Shown: piece after piece, positions 19,450 through 27,921 of the stretch
Layout of the letters: each line of letters opens with the position of its first letter
Position numbering within the stretch: the stretch's first letter is position 1
Assembly: GCF_014397005.1 (NCBI RefSeq)
Contig: NZ_JACGWS010000014.1
Location: 99,471-163,470 of the forward strand
From: Kordia aestuariivivens
GTDB lineage: Bacteria > Bacteroidota > Bacteroidia > Flavobacteriales > Flavobacteriaceae
Length of the DNA stretch: 64,000 bases
Direction: 5' to 3'
Program-made: the position numbers and the translations under genes
The notes under the pieces: generated by a model
What the model was told of the DNA's origin: nothing
What the model saw: only the letters and a program-made list of their open reading frames with translations
Database searches by the model: none

Positions 19450-20787
19450 TTATTCGCAAATAGTTTGTGGTGATTTTTCTTGTAAGTTTTCAACCATAGA
19501 TTTTTCTATGAGCGCTGCACGAAGTGAAAGGTGACTGAAAGAACCTGCGTCTGCCAAACCATGAGTTGATTCACACAATCCATTAAGGTAGATTTTAGGA
19601 AAATTACTTTTTCCATCAACAGGTATCAATTGGTAATCACGAGTAACACTAAATGTTCCATCTTCTTCTCGTTTATAAAACTTTTTAATGTTTTCAAGAA
19701 GTGGATGAATTAATTCTTCATTTTCTCTTGCCCCAAAATTTCTAAATCCAGTTCCTAAAATAACTGCATCGACAGATTGATTTTGCAAAGCACCTGTATG
19801 CAAATCTTTTATTTTTAATTGCACTTGATTATCCAGCTCGTAAGCTTCTATAACTTCTTGATTTTTATATATTTGAATTGTATTATTGTTATGCAAACGA
19901 TTTTCATACAACGTAAAATACAATTCCTTGAGAATGTCTTCGTCAACCGAACCGTAGTTACTTCTAATTATTTGAGCACTCAATTCGTTCTTTGATTTTT
20001 TTGAAGAATTATAAAAATAATCAATGTTTTCTGGCAATAATAAATCTTCGGTAAACGGACTAGTGTCTTTCAGTACAAAGCTAAATTTACGATGAATACA
20101 GATAATTTCAGTTTCTGGAAATTTAGCATGTAAATCAAGAATAATCTCTACAGCACTTTGACTACCTCCTATGATCGCAATTCTTTTAGGTTTTGTCTGC
20201 GAAAATTGTTGAAGTAGTAGATTGTATTTAGTAAAATGAGCTACTTTTTTGCTTAAAATAGACTTAAATACTTTAGGAATATTATGCGACCTTCCAGGTG
20301 CAAAGGATATACTACGTGCTTTATAGGTTTCTGAACTCGTTTTTATTTCAAGAAATACGTTCTCTTCAAAATCAGATTCAACAATAGAAATATCTTTTAC
20401 CTTTGAATCATAAGAAACCAAATTATCAAATCTTTTAGCTACCCATTCTACATATTTAGAATATTCACTTCTTGGAGGATAAGGCGCATCCAAATTCAAA
20501 TAATCTAAAAGTCTGCCTACATCTTGAAGGTAACTTAAATAACCAAACTGACTGCGAGGATTTCGTGGTGTAGCGAAGTCTCTAAGCGGATTGTGTTGTA
20601 TATCGCTCCCAGGAATTGTAACACCTAATTGCCAACCGGGAGTTGTACTTGCATCAAGGAATTTAATTGTTCGCTCCGACTCCATTTCTTGATGAGCTAC
20701 TGCTAATGCGATATTAGAAGGACCGAATCCTACACCAATCGTATCATAAAAATTATTTTTATGAAAATCCTTGTTATTATTATTCAT
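19450..20787 (-). CDS. Flavin-dependent L-lysine/L-ornithine N-monooxygenase
   Basis: A 445-residue N-hydroxylating monooxygenase of the IucD/PvdA/SidA group. The FAD motif is GVGFGPSN (18-25), the NADPH motif GGSQSAVE (207-214), and the substrate-side segments are NPRSQFGYLSYL (about 76-87), LGTGF near 345 and STHGLADAGSFSHLSLRA near the C terminus. The enzyme hydroxylates the side-chain amine of Lys or Orn with NADPH and O2. In a siderophore cluster it would give a hydroxamate, but no matching acyltransferase or hydroxamate NRPS pattern is evident. In this cluster, with cupin, MetRS-like and DAO-like genes close by, the better match is the Spb38/Tri26/PyrM role: making N6-hydroxylysine for N-N bond formation. 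Lys versus Orn cannot be decided by eye. Confidence 0.92.
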   Translation of the reverse strand: MNNNNKDFHKNNFYDTIGVGFGPSNIALAVAHQEMESERTIKFLDASTTPGWQLGVTIPGSDIQHNPLRDFATPRNPRSQFGYLSYLQDVGRLLDYLNLDAPYPPRSEYSKYVEWVAKRFDNLVSYDSKVKDISIVESDFEENVFLEIKTSSETYKARSISFAPGRSHNIPKVFKSILSKKVAHFTKYNLLLQQFSQTKPKRIAIIGGSQSAVEIILDLHAKFPETEIICIHRKFSFVLKDTSPFTEDLLLPENIDYFYNSSKKSKNELSAQIIRSNYGSVDEDILKELYFTLYENRLHNNNTIQIYKNQEVIEAYELDNQVQLKIKDLHTGALQNQSVDAVILGTGFRNFGARENEELIHPLLENIKKFYKREEDGTFSVTRDYQLIPVDGKSNFPKIYLNGLCESTHGLADAGSFSHLSLRAALIEKSMVENLQEKSPQTICE

Positions 20788-20955
20788 TTTGATAAATATT
20801 AAATATGATTTATGTTTAAGTACGTCTTAAAATGTTGAGAATAAATTTTTAGTTTTTATACTAATACTCAACAGATACTTTTGTTGCTTGTCTGTATAAT
20901 CTACTTTAGAAAGTAGTTGGCTTTTTTTTTTGGAATAGGCCCTGTACTTATCGTT

Positions 20956-21927
20956 CTATATAAATTCATGAGCAATTTCAAACTTGGCATTTTCCAATTG
21001 CCAAAGTGCATATTTTTGAAGCATTGATTCTCTTAAAAATCCAAAACGTATGTTTCCAACAACTGTTTCCCATTTATTTTGTTTCAAGAGTTGCATCCAT
21101 TCATTAGATGAATTTTCTAATGATAAAAGCTTATTAATTATTTCCAATGCTGCGTATGTTTCTAGAAAAAATGTGAATGGATATTTTTGATTTGAATTGT
21201 AATATTGATCATTAATTTGCTTAGCTTCTATATACTTGCTTGCATGTGTATACCCAAAGACAAAGATTTTTGGCTTCCTAAAGCCAATCGAATTTATCAA
21301 TTCAGGATGAACAAGATCATCTGTAAAATACAACTCATCTGTGTGTTGAAGTTCGGAATAGTTTTTCTTTGCAAAATCTATAGAATTCTTAAAATTCCCA
21401 ATAAATAATACATTCTTGGCTTCAGATAATTTATCAACAATTGTTACAGTTGGTACTTTAGAAAGTCGCTCTAATACTAAAGATGAGAGTTCAACACCGT
21501 GAATACTTTGGTCATACCCAACATATAATGTATGTGCTTTTTTCTCAGAAATTTCATTGGTTATTAAATCTGCCAAATCACTATCCTTACCACAAATACG
21601 AAAAGCACAATCGAATTTTTCGGTTAAAATATCAGAAGTAGCTGCAGGAAGAAAAACAGGGATATTCTTTTTCACATAAAAAGGCAAAGCATGTTTTGCT
21701 GCCGTTGAAGAATAATGACCTATTACAAAATGAGCACCTCTTTTAATAAGATTAGTTGCTGCTTGCACGCCTCCTGCTTCCGAAGCAAAGTCGTTTTCCC
21801 AAATTAATTCTACCTTTTTTTCATCAAACGCTAAGTTTGACCAAGCTAATTTAATAGCGTCAACAAAAGTGTCTTGATGAATAGAACCATTTAGTGAAAG
21901 GTCTGCTGTAGCTCCAATTCGTATCAT
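20956..21927 (-). CDS. Periplasmic-binding-protein type I-like protein without signal peptide
   Basis: A 323-residue protein that reads like a branched-chain amino-acid/amide substrate-binding protein (type I fold): MIRIGATADLSLNG at the start, GGVQAATNLIKRGAHFVIGH (about 73), PVFLPAATSD and later FFLETYAALEIINKLL. There is no signal peptide or lipobox. The ATG lies inside the stop of the preceding oxidase gene (ATGA overlap, 21924-21927), so there is no room for a longer N terminus. It is therefore expected in the cytoplasm and translationally coupled to the oxidase. No ABC permease genes are near. A binding, chaperone or recruited catalytic role in hydrazine metabolism is possible but unproven. 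Confidence 0.8.
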   Translation of the reverse strand: MIRIGATADLSLNGSIHQDTFVDAIKLAWSNLAFDEKKVELIWENDFASEAGGVQAATNLIKRGAHFVIGHYSSTAAKHALPFYVKKNIPVFLPAATSDILTEKFDCAFRICGKDSDLADLITNEISEKKAHTLYVGYDQSIHGVELSSLVLERLSKVPTVTIVDKLSEAKNVLFIGNFKNSIDFAKKNYSELQHTDELYFTDDLVHPELINSIGFRKPKIFVFGYTHASKYIEAKQINDQYYNSNQKYPFTFFLETYAALEIINKLLSLENSSNEWMQLLKQNKWETVVGNIRFGFLRESMLQKYALWQLENAKFEIAHEFI

Positions 21928-23066
21928 AGTATCGTAGTATTAAAAGCAAAGTGATCTGAAGGTAACTTATATCTCCATTGAACAGTATTAGGCATCTCTT
22001 TTCCATCAATATAGCCGTTGATTTCTTCTGCTACACTTTTAGAAATAGAAATACAACATTTATATCCTCTACCAGAAAAACCAGTCGCTACATAGAGACC
22101 ATTATTATTAGGTAAAAACTGAACAATGGGTTTTTTAAATTCGGTATATGAATCATATCCATAAATACAATTAATAGGGTTTTTGTTTATTTCTGGTTTT
22201 AAAAACCGGTTTAATCGTTCCATAGAATTATCAATAATTTTTACTGAATCCTTACTGAGTTCTTCTGGAAACTTTGTTTTTTCAAATTTTTGACTTCCTG
22301 TATAAAAAGATAAACCAGATCCCGGTGCTACATATACTTCTATTTCTTCATCCACAACTGGTATATCAATTTTGTGTTTGTTAGTTGCAACATGAGTCAG
22401 TGAAATAGACCGTGTATGAATAGGCAAATTCTCCACTATTTTATTCGTTAAAGCTCCAGCTGTCATTAAAACTACTTTTGCCTTAACGACTCCTTCTGAT
22501 AGCTGAACTTCCCAGTTATCAGCACTCGTTGAACGGATGCTTTGAACAGTACAATTATCATAAAGTTCTCCTCCTTTTGATAGAAAGCCCTCAACAAAGT
22601 TAGCGGCAGTTAAAGCTGGATTCCCATAGCCTCCATGTTTCTCGTAGATACCTACTTTGTTTTTAGAATTTTTGATCCAAGGTGCTTTTTCGAGCAATTT
22701 TGATTGAGACAAAATTTCCATTGGGTATAAGTTGCGGTCTACGAAACTGAACGTATTTTTTAAATCTGGTAATTTTTGTTCATCTAGAAGGTATAGAAAT
22801 CCCGATTTATTAAAGGGGCTAATTCCTGGATAGTTGTTTTCTTTCCAATTTAATAAATCAATGATAGAAGTATACGATTGAAAACTATGTTCTATATCCG
22901 GATCATACACTCTAGTAATACCTCTAGAATAGCTCGTAGCTCCACAACTTCCTGCTTTTCCTTTTTCAATAAGAAGTACTTTGTTCTTTGTGTTTTTTAA
23001 GAAAAATGAACAGGAGCTTCCATAAATACCGGCTCCGATTACGATGATGTCAAATACATTATTCAT
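21924..23066 (-). CDS. DAO-family FAD-dependent oxidase (glycine/sarcosine oxidase type)
   Basis: A 380-residue flavoprotein. It has an N-terminal dinucleotide motif (GAGIYG, 11-16), an SRGITRVYDPDIE segment typical of monomeric sarcosine oxidase and D-amino-acid oxidase relatives, LMTAGALTNKI, and a C-terminal GLYVATGFSGRGYK FAD motif. The family oxidises C-N bonds of amino and N-alkyl amino acids. In the Spb39/Tri27 pathways an FAD oxidase of this kind cleaves the N-N-linked lysine-glycine adduct to hydrazinoacetate and 2-aminoadipate semialdehyde; the position beside the cupin, MetRS-like and N-hydroxylase genes supports the same role here. It overlaps the next gene by 4 bases and follows the FAD monooxygenase after 22 bases. 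Confidence 0.9.
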   Translation of the reverse strand: MNNVFDIIVIGAGIYGSSCSFFLKNTKNKVLLIEKGKAGSCGATSYSRGITRVYDPDIEHSFQSYTSIIDLLNWKENNYPGISPFNKSGFLYLLDEQKLPDLKNTFSFVDRNLYPMEILSQSKLLEKAPWIKNSKNKVGIYEKHGGYGNPALTAANFVEGFLSKGGELYDNCTVQSIRSTSADNWEVQLSEGVVKAKVVLMTAGALTNKIVENLPIHTRSISLTHVATNKHKIDIPVVDEEIEVYVAPGSGLSFYTGSQKFEKTKFPEELSKDSVKIIDNSMERLNRFLKPEINKNPINCIYGYDSYTEFKKPIVQFLPNNNGLYVATGFSGRGYKCCISISKSVAEEINGYIDGKEMPNTVQWRYKLPSDHFAFNTTIL

Positions 23067-23088
23067 TAATATGTTGGGTACTATATAA

Positions 23089-24294
23089 CTATGAAGAAAG
23101 TAACAAATTACTCAATAGTTGTTTTTGAAATTCTTCAGGAGTTATTATTCGATAAATTAGTTTTAGATATTGTCGCGAAATTTCATCATTTGTAATGATA
23201 AGGTCATAAAAGTCTTTTTCGGAGGCAGACAAAGCTTCTGATGCTGAAAGTGTAGAAATTCCCTCAAAATGTGGTGTTAATCTATCTTTGTGAGACTTAC
23301 TGTATTCCGAAAGTGCTTCTTCCTTTGTTTTTTTATTGTCGAAAAACTCCATTGTATGCTTGTATAACCATTCGGCAGTATTTAAAGCAAAAGCGCAGCC
23401 TGTACCTGATACTGGGTTAGTTTTCATTGCAGCATCACCTATAAATGCAATTCCATTTTTTACTGGACTTCTGTACAGGTTATCTATATTTAGCATCCAA
23501 ATAAAATCGTCAATTCTCTCGGCATTATCTAAACTTGGGATTTCTTTTAATTTGGCTATAAATTGTAATACTTTAGTATCCATATCCTCACAATTCTTCC
23601 AGTCATCATAGTCAGCATTATTAAAAAATAAACCAAACAGAACAACTCCATCTCCAAGTGCCCCAGCATACACAGAAGCATCATCAAGAACCCAATGAGC
23701 AGATGTTTTAATATCAATACCCTTGTAGTATGTGAAAAAAGTGAATTTATTACTTGGATTGAGCTTTGCTTCGTTTTTGGTGAGTTTCGCAATTTTTGAA
23801 TGCGCACCATCTGCAGCAACTACTAAATTGGCAGTAATTTCTATACGACCATTTGACCCAGATACCACAATTCCATCTGCTATATCATTAGTATAAGTAA
23901 TCGATTTCAGCACATGTTGTTCCAAAAATGTTACATTAGATTCTTCCTCTAATACTTTTATCAAGTATGGATCTAATAATTCACGCTGTATATTAAATCC
24001 GTATATATCTGAATCTGTACCAAATAATTCTTCATGATTTATAGTTCCTGAAGGTAGATGCATGTTTAGTCCATGTTTTGCACCTCCTATTTTCTTGATA
24101 TCCTCAAAGAGGTTAAGACGTTTTAAAATAAGAACTCCCACAGGTTGGATAAAGTGTGTGCAATTTACTTTGTATTGATCCTTTTTTTTTCGATCAACGA
24201 TGACAACTTTAAGGTTTTTCCTAGCATAGAAAAGTGCTGCAGCACATCCTGCTATTCCTGCACCAACTATAACAACATCTGTTTTTAATTCCAT
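23089..24294 (-). CDS. FAD-dependent monooxygenase/dehydrogenase, PHBH-like fold
   Basis: A 401-residue flavoprotein with GAGIAG near residue 11, the middle DG motif AADGAHSKIAK (about 160) and the GD motif AFIGDAAMKTNPVSGTG (about 283), the three signatures of the p-hydroxybenzoate-hydroxylase/UbiH/geranylgeranyl-reductase fold. It starts 3 bases after the MetRS-like gene, so it belongs to the same operon. A role in further oxidation of the hydrazine (to hydrazone, azo or diazo level) or in hydroxylating another building block is possible. The family is too broad to choose. It is not an obvious flavin halogenase, since I do not see the WxWxIP motif. Confidence 0.85.
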   Translation of the reverse strand: MELKTDVVIVGAGIAGCAAALFYARKNLKVVIVDRKKKDQYKVNCTHFIQPVGVLILKRLNLFEDIKKIGGAKHGLNMHLPSGTINHEELFGTDSDIYGFNIQRELLDPYLIKVLEEESNVTFLEQHVLKSITYTNDIADGIVVSGSNGRIEITANLVVAADGAHSKIAKLTKNEAKLNPSNKFTFFTYYKGIDIKTSAHWVLDDASVYAGALGDGVVLFGLFFNNADYDDWKNCEDMDTKVLQFIAKLKEIPSLDNAERIDDFIWMLNIDNLYRSPVKNGIAFIGDAAMKTNPVSGTGCAFALNTAEWLYKHTMEFFDNKKTKEEALSEYSKSHKDRLTPHFEGISTLSASEALSASEKDFYDLIITNDEISRQYLKLIYRIITPEEFQKQLLSNLLLSS

Positions 24295-24297
24295 ACT

Positions 24298-25824
24298 TTA
24301 TTTCTTAACTGTTGCTTGGGAATACTTTCTTGAATTAAGCCAGTCCATAATTTCATTTTCATTGATTAAAAGTTTATCTATTAATCTTTCGGAAAATGAA
24401 GGGTGAATTGGTTTACTAAGCACTACATATATAAAAGAAGCTCTCATAGCCTTTTCATTTTGTCCAGAACTAAATAACTCTGCAATGTATTGTAGAAAAT
24501 CTTCAAGCCTTTTCGCAATATTTTGAATAGAGAATGCCTGTAGTTCCGAGAAAAAATCCCATTTAGAAAAAATTTCATCAATCTTGTTTAATTCTAACTC
24601 ATCATATTCATCTTTAGAAAATCGCAAACATGTTTTAGTAGTATTAATTTTCTCTTCAATTAAATTGATTGTGGGAGAAAATACATTTTGATACCAATCA
24701 GTGAATGCCTTCATTTCAAAGTTTGTTACTTCTTCTTCAGGAGATATTAATGCCATGTAAAAACGAACACCATCGGAAGAGTAATCCTCCAAAATGTCAT
24801 CTACCCAGATAGCATGACTTCTACTTGTAGAAAAATCATCTCCATTCAATTTCAAGAATTTATTAGTAATCTGAGTGAAATTTTGTGTAAATCCATCAAT
24901 ATTAGATGCTAAAGACGGATACACAATGGCATGACTAAACGAACAATCGAACCCAAGAAAATTCACGACTTTCGTGTTTTTGTCTTTCCAAAATTCCTCA
25001 TGACGTTGCGGTTGCTTTACACTTTCCCAGTATTCTTTAGAAGCAGCTAGATAGCCCGCCAATCCAGAAAACCACGTGTGTAAGGTTATTTTTTTTCCTT
25101 GAAAAGTTAAATCTATTCCATTTCCGTCTGGGCGATCTATAAACCATTCTATGTTTTCATTTGATAAAACCTCATCAATGAATGTTCTTAAATGTTCTCT
25201 TATAGGGTTTTGCTTGTATAATTCTTTCAGATGATCTTTGTACTTAGAAATTTTCAGGAACATTCGTTCCTTATTAACAAATCCCATAGGTTTTTTAGAA
25301 ATTATTGAGATAAAATCGCCCATTTCTTCTAAAACAGGATAATTAGCACAAGATTCGCATTGACTGGCATCTGATTCTGATCCACAATAATTACAAGTTC
25401 CTTTTGCAAATGCCTCATATCCATACTGATTGTCTTCAAAAGAATATGGTACTCTAATTTGCTTTTCACCAATTCCATTTTTTTCTATAGCATTTTGCAA
25501 AAGAAATAGTATGGCTTCTTTGTAATATTTGTTTTCACAAGATTTTAAAAACCAATCCACCTTAATATTTGCTTTTTTCAGCGAATTTTCAATTCTAGAA
25601 CCATACTTTAAAGCCCACTCAAATCTGATTTCTTTATTTTCTAATGCTTTACTAGCTACATAATCCTGATGATCATCAGAATAGCTGGTAAAAAACACAT
25701 CATCATTCTTTAACCTACGCATCCTAGTAAAAACATCAGCCGCAAGAAACGGTCCTGATAAATGCCCTAAGTGCATATCTCCGTTTGGAGTTGGCGGTGC
25801 AATGGTTACAATATATTTGTCCAT
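24298..25824 (-). CDS. Methionyl-tRNA-synthetase-like protein; predicted hydrazine synthetase, ligase half
   Basis: A 508-residue class I synthetase homologue. The HIGH motif is HLGH (18-21) in PPTPNGDMHLGH. A zinc knuckle with Cys144, 147, 156 and 159 (CNYC...CESC) is kept. The KMSKS region is degenerate (DFSTSR, 330-335, the second Lys replaced by Thr) and there is no C-terminal tRNA-binding extension. It is not expected to be the housekeeping MetRS. In Spb40, Tri28 and PyrN a MetRS-like domain uses ATP to activate an amino acid and esterify it to an N-hydroxylated lysine, and a fused cupin rearranges this to an N-N bond. Here the cupin is a separate gene ending 6 bases upstream. Resistance to a MetRS inhibitor is the main alternative, but the neighbours argue against it. 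Confidence 0.88.
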   Translation of the reverse strand: MDKYIVTIAPPTPNGDMHLGHLSGPFLAADVFTRMRRLKNDDVFFTSYSDDHQDYVASKALENKEIRFEWALKYGSRIENSLKKANIKVDWFLKSCENKYYKEAILFLLQNAIEKNGIGEKQIRVPYSFEDNQYGYEAFAKGTCNYCGSESDASQCESCANYPVLEEMGDFISIISKKPMGFVNKERMFLKISKYKDHLKELYKQNPIREHLRTFIDEVLSNENIEWFIDRPDGNGIDLTFQGKKITLHTWFSGLAGYLAASKEYWESVKQPQRHEEFWKDKNTKVVNFLGFDCSFSHAIVYPSLASNIDGFTQNFTQITNKFLKLNGDDFSTSRSHAIWVDDILEDYSSDGVRFYMALISPEEEVTNFEMKAFTDWYQNVFSPTINLIEEKINTTKTCLRFSKDEYDELELNKIDEIFSKWDFFSELQAFSIQNIAKRLEDFLQYIAELFSSGQNEKAMRASFIYVVLSKPIHPSFSERLIDKLLINENEIMDWLNSRKYSQATVKK

Positions 25825-25830
25825 ATTAGT

Positions 25831-26208
25831 TTAGTTTGAATTTGAATTGATATACCCTGAAATTATTTCGGCATTCCACCATAATGCGTAAAAATGACAA
25901 TCTTCTTTATAAGGGTTTTCTAAAAAGTGTGATACTCCTTTGGGAATATAAACGATATCTCCAGTCTCAACTTCACGGATTGTTTCATCTAAATAAACCT
26001 TAGCTTTACCACTAGTTACAATGAACATTTCTTTTTCATCTGATGGTTCATTTACATGTTCTAAGGAGATTGTATCTGCTCTTAGAACACAATATGCTCC
26101 TCCAAAAGGAAAAGGATGTTTTTCTTCTCCCCAAGGTAAAAGGCGTTGACCGTCAAGTCCATATTCATGTTTTAAATTTTCCCAGTCTATTTTTTTAAAT
26201 TGTTCCAT
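25831..26208 (-). CDS. Small single-domain cupin; predicted hydrazine synthetase, rearrangement half
   Basis: A 125-residue single cupin. Motif 1 is LEHVNEPSDEKEMFIVTSG (His51, Glu58/Glu60, Gly67), with Asn53 where a second His is usual; motif 2 is GDIVYIPKGVSHFLENP (Gly83, Pro89, His94). A metal site with at least two His and one Glu is plausible. It begins 2 bases after the aminotransferase stop and ends 6 bases before the MetRS-like gene, the same order (cupin then MetRS) that I recall for the didomain hydrazine synthetases. It is predicted to bind metal and drive the ester-to-hydrazine rearrangement. Small cupins have many other roles, so the call rests on context. Confidence 0.85.
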   Translation of the reverse strand: MEQFKKIDWENLKHEYGLDGQRLLPWGEEKHPFPFGGAYCVLRADTISLEHVNEPSDEKEMFIVTSGKAKVYLDETIREVETGDIVYIPKGVSHFLENPYKEDCHFYALWWNAEIISGYINSNSN

Positions 26209-26210
26209 AG

Positions 26211-27626
26211 TTAATTAATTGATATTAATGCGTTTTCAAAAGCATATAAAATGTCGTCTGCGTTTTTCTCGCTAATGTTTAAAGGTGTTAGTAATCTTAA
26301 AACACTGTTTTCTCTTCCACCCGATTCTATGATGAGTCCATTGTGCAGGCATGAGCGTTGGATTTGGGCAGCTAGTTTAGTATTTGGAGGATAAGAACCT
26401 AAAGCGTTAGGAGATTCATTTGTATCTACAATTTCTACCCCAATCATTAAGCCTCTTCCTCTTATTTCTCCTATGAATGGATATTTTTGTTGAAGTTTTA
26501 AAAGCTCATTTCTTAGATAATTTCCTTTCTGTCTTGAATTATCAACTAGGCTATTTTCTGTGATATATTTTATAACAGCTGTTCCCGTTGCCATAGCCAA
26601 TTGATTACCTCTAAAAGTACCTGCGTGTGAACCTGGTTGCCATTTGTCGAGGTATTTTTGATATACAATTACAGATAAAGGCAAACTACCTCCTACGGCT
26701 TTTGATAACACACAAACATCTGGTATGATGCCTGATTCTTCAAAAGCAAACATGTGTCCTGTTCTTCCCATTCCGGCCTGAACTTCATCTACAATGAGAG
26801 GAATGTCATATTTTTTTGTAATTTCTCTTATCCCTTTTAACCAAAATGGCGAAGCTGGAATCACGCCTCCTTCACCCTGAACGGCTTCAAGAATAAATGC
26901 TGCAGGTAAACCTACTCCACTATGAGAATCTTTTAGAATATTTTCAATATAATGCAAGGAGAGTTTCTCTGCTTCTAGACCTCCGACTCCGAATGGACAT
27001 CTGTAATGGTATGGAAACGGAAGAAAAACCACATCTGACATGAGGTTAGGAATCTGGGTTTTAATTGATTTATTCCCTGTAATGGCCAGCGCGCCATTAG
27101 TCATACCGTGATAGCTTCCAGAAAATGAAAAAATTGTAGATCTTCCTGTAGCTATCTTAACTAATTTAATAGCAGCTTCGACCGCATCTGTGCCACAAGG
27201 GCTACAAAATTGTATTTTTGCATTCTCTCTAAGTTCTTGCGGTAAAACTCCAAATAAAGTTTTCACAAATTCGTCCTTAATAGGCGAAGTAATATCCAAA
27301 GTTAAAAGCGCACTATCATTAGCTATGCTTTTTTGAATAGCTTTTTTAATAACTGGATGGTTATGTCCCAAAGCTAGCGAACCCGCTCCTCCCAAGCAAT
27401 CCATAAAGACTTGCCCTTCAGTGTCCATGATAAAATACCCTTTTGCTTTTTGTATCGCAATTGGGAATTTTCTTGGATAACTACGTGCATTGGATTCGTA
27501 GTTTTTTTGCTTTTGTAAATACGAATTATCATTTAATTTATAAGGTCTCGAAGTCGTATCCCAAATAGTCTGTAGATTTTCTTCATAAGTATCTACAGGG
27601 GAAAGCTGTAAATTTTCTTGATTCAT
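26211..27626 (-). CDS. dat: L-2,4-diaminobutyrate:2-oxoglutarate aminotransferase (class III, PLP)
   Basis: A 471-residue class III aminotransferase. The PLP Lys is Lys309 in VLSKAVGGSLPL, and other signatures are GSYHGMTNGALA, VQGEGGVIP and LIVDEVQAGMGRTGHMF. The stretch ESNARSYPRKFPIAI, LGHNHPV and YHYRCPFGVGG match the Acinetobacter-type DABA aminotransferase closely. This enzyme makes 2,4-diaminobutyrate from aspartate semialdehyde. No decarboxylase partner is present, so diaminobutyrate could be a peptide building block. Alternatively an omega-aminotransferase could re-aminate the aminoadipate semialdehyde left after hydrazine release. It is first in a tight block with the cupin (2-base gap), after an intergenic region of 295 bases with a hairpin. 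Confidence 0.9.
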   Translation of the reverse strand: MNQENLQLSPVDTYEENLQTIWDTTSRPYKLNDNSYLQKQKNYESNARSYPRKFPIAIQKAKGYFIMDTEGQVFMDCLGGAGSLALGHNHPVIKKAIQKSIANDSALLTLDITSPIKDEFVKTLFGVLPQELRENAKIQFCSPCGTDAVEAAIKLVKIATGRSTIFSFSGSYHGMTNGALAITGNKSIKTQIPNLMSDVVFLPFPYHYRCPFGVGGLEAEKLSLHYIENILKDSHSGVGLPAAFILEAVQGEGGVIPASPFWLKGIREITKKYDIPLIVDEVQAGMGRTGHMFAFEESGIIPDVCVLSKAVGGSLPLSVIVYQKYLDKWQPGSHAGTFRGNQLAMATGTAVIKYITENSLVDNSRQKGNYLRNELLKLQQKYPFIGEIRGRGLMIGVEIVDTNESPNALGSYPPNTKLAAQIQRSCLHNGLIIESGGRENSVLRLLTPLNISEKNADDILYAFENALISIN

Positions 27627-27793
27627 ATTTTCATCGAATTTTTAATTATTATTTTTATTTAAAAGACAATAGTGGAAAGATTTACATTTTCTAAAGTTCA
27701 TTAGGATTCCTGAAATACAATTAAATAAAAGCGTATATAGCTATCATTTCTATATAAAAAACGAATAGCAATTTTTATTAGAAAATGCTTATA

Positions 27794-27832
27794 CAACAAG
27801 TTGTCACAGAAATTGCTTTCTGTTACTTGTTG
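27794..27832. promoter_or_regulatory. Strong imperfect hairpin between GNAT and aminotransferase genes
   Basis: Outer arms CAACAAGT/ACTTGTTG enclose inner arms ACAGAAA/TTTCTGT around a TTGC loop, with a 4-to-1 internal bulge. It lies in the only large gap in this part of the cluster, about 170 bases upstream of the aminotransferase start. No T tract follows on either strand, so a plain terminator is unlikely. It may be an RNA-processing or antitermination element, or an operator. Confidence 0.45.
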
Positions 27833-27921
27833 ATCGTTTAGGCTAACTTATGTTGCTGTTATTAATTGGTTGTAATTCTGAACTTAGAAGTTATGTTTTA
27901 TAAGTTAATGTGTAGTATTTT

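Noticed and set aside
19450..20787. Siderophore cluster based on the N-hydroxylase, outer-membrane receptor-like gene and Dab aminotransferase
   Set aside because: No hydroxamate-forming acyltransferase of the IucB/PvdF kind and no siderophore-type synthetase was seen, while cupin and MetRS-like genes point to hydrazine formation. It remains an alternative for the final product's metal binding.
24298..25824. Housekeeping methionyl-tRNA synthetase
   Set aside because: The KMSKS motif is degenerate, the tRNA-binding C terminus is absent, and the gene sits inside a biosynthetic operon directly after a cupin.
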